Source: Planctomycetaceae bacterium
Lineage (GTDB): Bacteria > Planctomycetota > Planctomycetia > Pirellulales > Thermoguttaceae
Length of the DNA: 7,837 nt
Direction: 5' to 3'
Assembly: GCA_031261125.1 (NCBI GenBank)
Contig: JAISJZ010000003.1
Location: forward strand, 1-7,837
Shown here: piece after piece, positions 6,032 through 7,837 of the stretch
Position numbering within the stretch: the first letter of the stretch is position 1
Layout: each line of letters begins with the position of its first letter
Translations under genes and position numbers: made by a program
Notes under the pieces: model-generated
Seen by the model: only the letters and a program-made list of their open reading frames with translations
Told to the model about the DNA's origin: nothing
The model's database searches: none

Positions 6032-7183
6032 TTATAATGAAGTTGATTCGCCGCCGGACGGGGTACCCATTGCCCCCCAAACACCATAAGGCGATTTGCC
6101 TTGCAGCGGACGCTTCACACTCAAATTTCCGCAGTCAACCGTATTGGAAACGAACCGGACAGCACCGTCCATCAGCACCGCATTAACACCGCCGGTGTGA
6201 TAACTTGACGGCGTTAATACCATTACCACTACAACATCTGACGAACACGAAGGCGAATTCGGCGGCAGTACCGTATGAAAATTGTTGTATGCAGGACGCC
6301 CGGAATACCAAATCCCGCCGGGCCAGTTGCCCCCCCAGTGATTAACCAACTGTGTTTTATCGCCGGCAACCGTGGCGTTATTCAAACACGTCTGCGGAAT
6401 CATTGACGAAGGGTTATTTGCCGTATCGCCTTCCCGCATTGCCGCCGTTCCGTTAAACAAGCCGACCTTTGCATTAGCATCGTCACCCCGTTCTGTTTGA
6501 CAGTGTTCGCTTGCACCAACGGTGTTCGAGGTGCCGTCCGTGCAGGATGAAACAGTATGCCACATAAACAAATGGAACATTCCCCGTTCTTCCGGCCGGC
6601 GGGTCGGATACGAAACATAAGACGGATACATATAACCGACTTCGATATTTCCCATTCCGTCTCCCATCGAATAGACAACACTGCTCCGGGCAATCGCAGG
6701 TGAGTTGCCGCTGTATCCGGGCAGGTTTGAATTGCTGTCGGACGGACACAGAATCGCCGAAATCTTTCCGGTGTTTCCTTCATACCGGGAATTTACTGCA
6801 TCATTGGCTGCTGCCGACGTGCTGCTGAATGCCCGCTGGTGAACGGCTTCGTAGCGTGCCTGTTGTTCCAGAAACGGACACAGCGCAAGCGTGGTGTTCA
6901 TTGGGTGTATCCCGTATCCGCCGGCGTTAGGGTTAGCAGAAGCCCACTCCGCCATAACGCTCATATTGTAGTTGCCGAACTTGTACGCGCCGGCGGGAAA
7001 CGCTTTGTGCGTATCGTGGTAGTTGTGCAGCGCAACACCGATTTGCTTGAAAACGTTACTGCACTGCATTCTTCTTGCGGCTTCTCTCGCCGCCTGCACC
7101 GCCGGTAAAAGCAGAGCGATTAACACGCCGATAATGGCGATGACTACGAGAAGTTCAACCAAGGTAAAGGCACATTTTTTCAT
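6032..7183 (-). CDS. DUF1559 family protein with prepilin-like N-terminus (complete paralogue)
   Basis: This 383-residue protein starts MKKCAFTLVELLVV. That is a type IV prepilin-like leader: a short basic segment, a cut site before Phe6, Glu at +5 (Glu10), then a hydrophobic helix to about residue 28. The -1 residue is Ala5 instead of the usual Gly. It continues into PAVQAAREAARRMQCSN (27-43) and NYHDTHKAFPAG (54-65), hallmarks of DUF1559 proteins, which are greatly expanded in planctomycetes. Further signs are CTDGTSNT (214-221) and the C-terminal H-x9-DG motif, His329 to Asp339-Gly340. These proteins are predicted to be exported and surface or periplasm associated; their role is unknown. 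The start was chosen at the second ATG because TGAGGA lies 8 bases upstream, while the first ATG (7198) overlaps that site. It follows the second DUF1559 gene by 114 bases. Confidence 0.93.
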   Translation of the reverse strand: MKKCAFTLVELLVVIAIIGVLIALLLPAVQAAREAARRMQCSNVFKQIGVALHNYHDTHKAFPAGAYKFGNYNMSVMAEWASANPNAGGYGIHPMNTTLALCPFLEQQARYEAVHQRAFSSTSAAANDAVNSRYEGNTGKISAILCPSDSNSNLPGYSGNSPAIARSSVVYSMGDGMGNIEVGYMYPSYVSYPTRRPEERGMFHLFMWHTVSSCTDGTSNTVGASEHCQTERGDDANAKVGLFNGTAAMREGDTANNPSSMIPQTCLNNATVAGDKTQLVNHWGGNWPGGIWYSGRPAYNNFHTVLPPNSPSCSSDVVVVMVLTPSSYHTGGVNAVLMDGAVRFVSNTVDCGNLSVKRPLQGKSPYGVWGAMGTPSGGESTSL

Positions 7184-7191
7184 TGTTATGG

Positions 7192-7197
7192 TCCTCA
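7192..7197 (-). promoter_or_regulatory. Shine-Dalgarno site of the complete DUF1559 gene (decides start)
   Basis: TGAGGA on the minus strand leaves 8 bases to the ATG at 7181-7183. The alternative ATG at 7196-7198 overlaps this site and has no comparable site of its own, and the shorter start gives the normal short prepilin leader. Confidence 0.75.
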
Positions 7198-7232
7198 TAA
7201 AGTATTGTGTTTAGGTTTATCAATCAATCAAC

Positions 7233-7267
7233 GTTTTAGCCCCCGCACCAGCGGTACGGTACTAAAC
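7233..7267 (-). repeat. Structured repeat, copy 2, between the two DUF1559 genes
   Basis: The minus strand folds as CCGTACC-GCT-GGTGCGG (7259-7243), a seven-pair stem with one U-G pair and a three-base loop. It is flanked by GTTTAG (7267-7262) and CTAAAAC (7239-7233), which can pair with one extra A. The shared core with copy 1 is 19 of 21 bases identical. The inner and outer arms differ between copies while pairing is largely kept, which points to an RNA structure. Such G-rich palindromic repeats look like dispersed REP-like elements; whether they recur genome-wide cannot be seen here. Confidence 0.65.
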
Positions 7268-7286
7268 GGCGGGCTTACACCCGCCG
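7267..7286 (-). terminator. GC-rich hairpin just after the partial DUF1559 gene
   Basis: CGGCGGG (7286-7280) pairs with CCCGCCG (7273-7267) on the minus strand. The six-base loop UGUAAG can close with a U-G pair to leave a GUAA (GNRA-type) tetraloop. It begins 11 bases after the TAA stop. Only three T residues follow, so it is either a weak terminator or an mRNA 3'-end stabilising stem that limits read-through into the next gene. Confidence 0.45.
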
Positions 7287-7297
7287 CTCTTGTTTCA

Positions 7298-7837
7298 TTA
7301 CAGCGTACTATTTTCGCCGCCGTCCGGTGTTCCCATTGCTCCCCAAACACCGTAAGGCGAAGGTCCGTTCAGCACACGCATTTTTGTTAAATCGCCGGTG
7401 TCAATCGTATCCGAAATAAAATGAACCGAACCGTCTAAAAACGCGCTGTTCACACCGCCGGGATGATAACTTGACGGCGGAAGTACCATTACGACAGAAA
7501 CATCGCTGCGGCACATCGGCGCATTGGGTGCTAAAACCGTATGAAACGAATTGCTCGACGGAGCGGCAGTGAACCAAATTGCCCCGCCCCAAAAACCGGA
7601 GATGCGCTTCGCCAGCAGTTTTTTATCTGTTGTAGAATAAGCGTTTTGAAGGCAAAGATGCGGCTTCATCGAAGACGGATTATTGTTCGTATCCCCTTCC
7701 CGCATTGTAATGTCACCATCGTAGCAGCCCGCAATGACGGTCCACTCGTTACCTGCCTTCACACCGGCTTTTTCGGAAGCAGCGACCGTATTGGACGAAC
7801 CGTCCGTACAGGAGCCGAAAGATTTCCAATGATAAAT
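7298..7837 (-). CDS. DUF1559 family protein, C-terminal part (cut by right edge)
   Basis: The minus-strand frame stays open from the right edge, giving 179 residues before a TAA. It starts IYHWKSFGSCTDGSSNTVAA at the edge; the GTG at 7760-7762 is an internal Val, not a start. It is a clear paralogue of the neighbouring DUF1559 protein. Shared segments include SCTDGxSNTV, MREGDTxNNPSSM, FHTVLxPNxP, the H-x9-DG motif in SSYHPGGVNSAFLDG, and the ending SPYGVWGAMGTPxGGExxxL. The prepilin-like N-terminus expected of the family lies outside the window. Predicted to be exported and envelope-associated, role unknown. It is the most upstream gene of the co-directional series, and the shared C-terminal ending suggests a tandem duplication. 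Confidence 0.93.
   Translation of the reverse strand: MYHWKSFGSCTDGSSNTVAASEKAGVKAGNEWTVIAGCYDGDITMREGDTNNNPSSMKPHLCLQNAYSTTDKKLLAKRISGFWGGAIWFTAAPSSNSFHTVLAPNAPMCRSDVSVVMVLPPSSYHPGGVNSAFLDGSVHFISDTIDTGDLTKMRVLNGPSPYGVWGAMGTPDGGENSTL

Noticed and set aside
6031..6038. Perfect TATAAT at the DUF1559 stop codon as a promoter for the lipoprotein gene
   Set aside because: The sequence ATTATAAT is palindromic and AT-rich, the expected -35 position reads GTCCGG, and there is no extended -10 TG, so the match is not convincing.
7184..7232. Promoter made from the TTGATTGATTGAT stretch before the DUF1559 gene
   Set aside because: The matching -10 (TACTTT) is poor and so close to the gene that transcription would begin inside the ribosome-binding site. 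The stretch is a three-unit TTGA repeat of no clear meaning.
7298..7762. A complete short gene starting at GTG 7762
   Set aside because: The frame continues open to the right edge and the upstream residues still align with the neighbouring DUF1559 paralogue, so the GTG is internal.
1..7837. CRISPR array, tRNA, insertion sequence, toxin-antitoxin or defence system
   Set aside because: No regularly spaced repeats, tRNA-like cloverleaf, transposase, terminal inverted repeats or defence-type domains were seen on either strand.

Overview
The window looks like part of a chromosome of a planctomycete-type bacterium (Planctomycetota, or close PVC relatives). The main reason is the pair of DUF1559 proteins, which carry a prepilin-like N-terminus and a C-terminal H-x9-DG motif. 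The other is the small lipoprotein of the regulatory-domain type that commonly sits near DUF1559 genes in that phylum. Base composition is moderate, unlike the high-GC planctomycetes. The phylum call is inference from protein families; there is no rRNA or marker gene here.

All seven real genes lie on the minus strand, so transcription runs from right to left. In that order they are: the C-terminal part of one DUF1559 protein (running off the right edge), a complete DUF1559 paralogue, a small lipoprotein, a secreted GH20 beta-N-acetylhexosaminidase-like enzyme, a secreted GH89 alpha-N-acetylglucosaminidase-like enzyme, a TIM-barrel-type protein with no signal peptide, and the N-terminal part of a SIS-domain sugar-phosphate-binding protein (running off the left edge). 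Long plus-strand reading frames are antisense shadows of these genes. No tRNA, rRNA, CRISPR array, insertion sequence or integration site was seen. No gene-free stretch exceeds about 120 bases.

The functional theme of the left two thirds is amino-sugar release and use. GH20 and GH89 together could strip terminal beta- and alpha-linked GlcNAc or GalNAc from host-type glycans such as mucin or heparan-like chains outside the cytoplasm. The TIM-barrel protein and the SIS protein could act on the products inside the cell. The right third is the cell-surface DUF1559/lipoprotein module. GH20 and GH89 are 35 bases apart and the TIM and SIS genes 23 bases apart. A 120-base gap with a perfect dyad and a promoter-like sequence separates the two pairs, so there may be two transcription units.

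The most notable non-coding signals are: two copies of a structured repeat, one downstream of each DUF1559 gene, with wobble and compensating pairs that favour a minus-strand RNA fold; three copies of GTAATATC just upstream of the GH20 gene; the dyad upstream of the TIM-barrel gene; and a split in ribosome-binding sites. Three genes have GGAG/GAGGA-type sites exactly 8 bases from ATG, while three others have none. I did not find a clearly new defence or mobile system. The least described parts are the TIM-barrel protein and the structured repeats.
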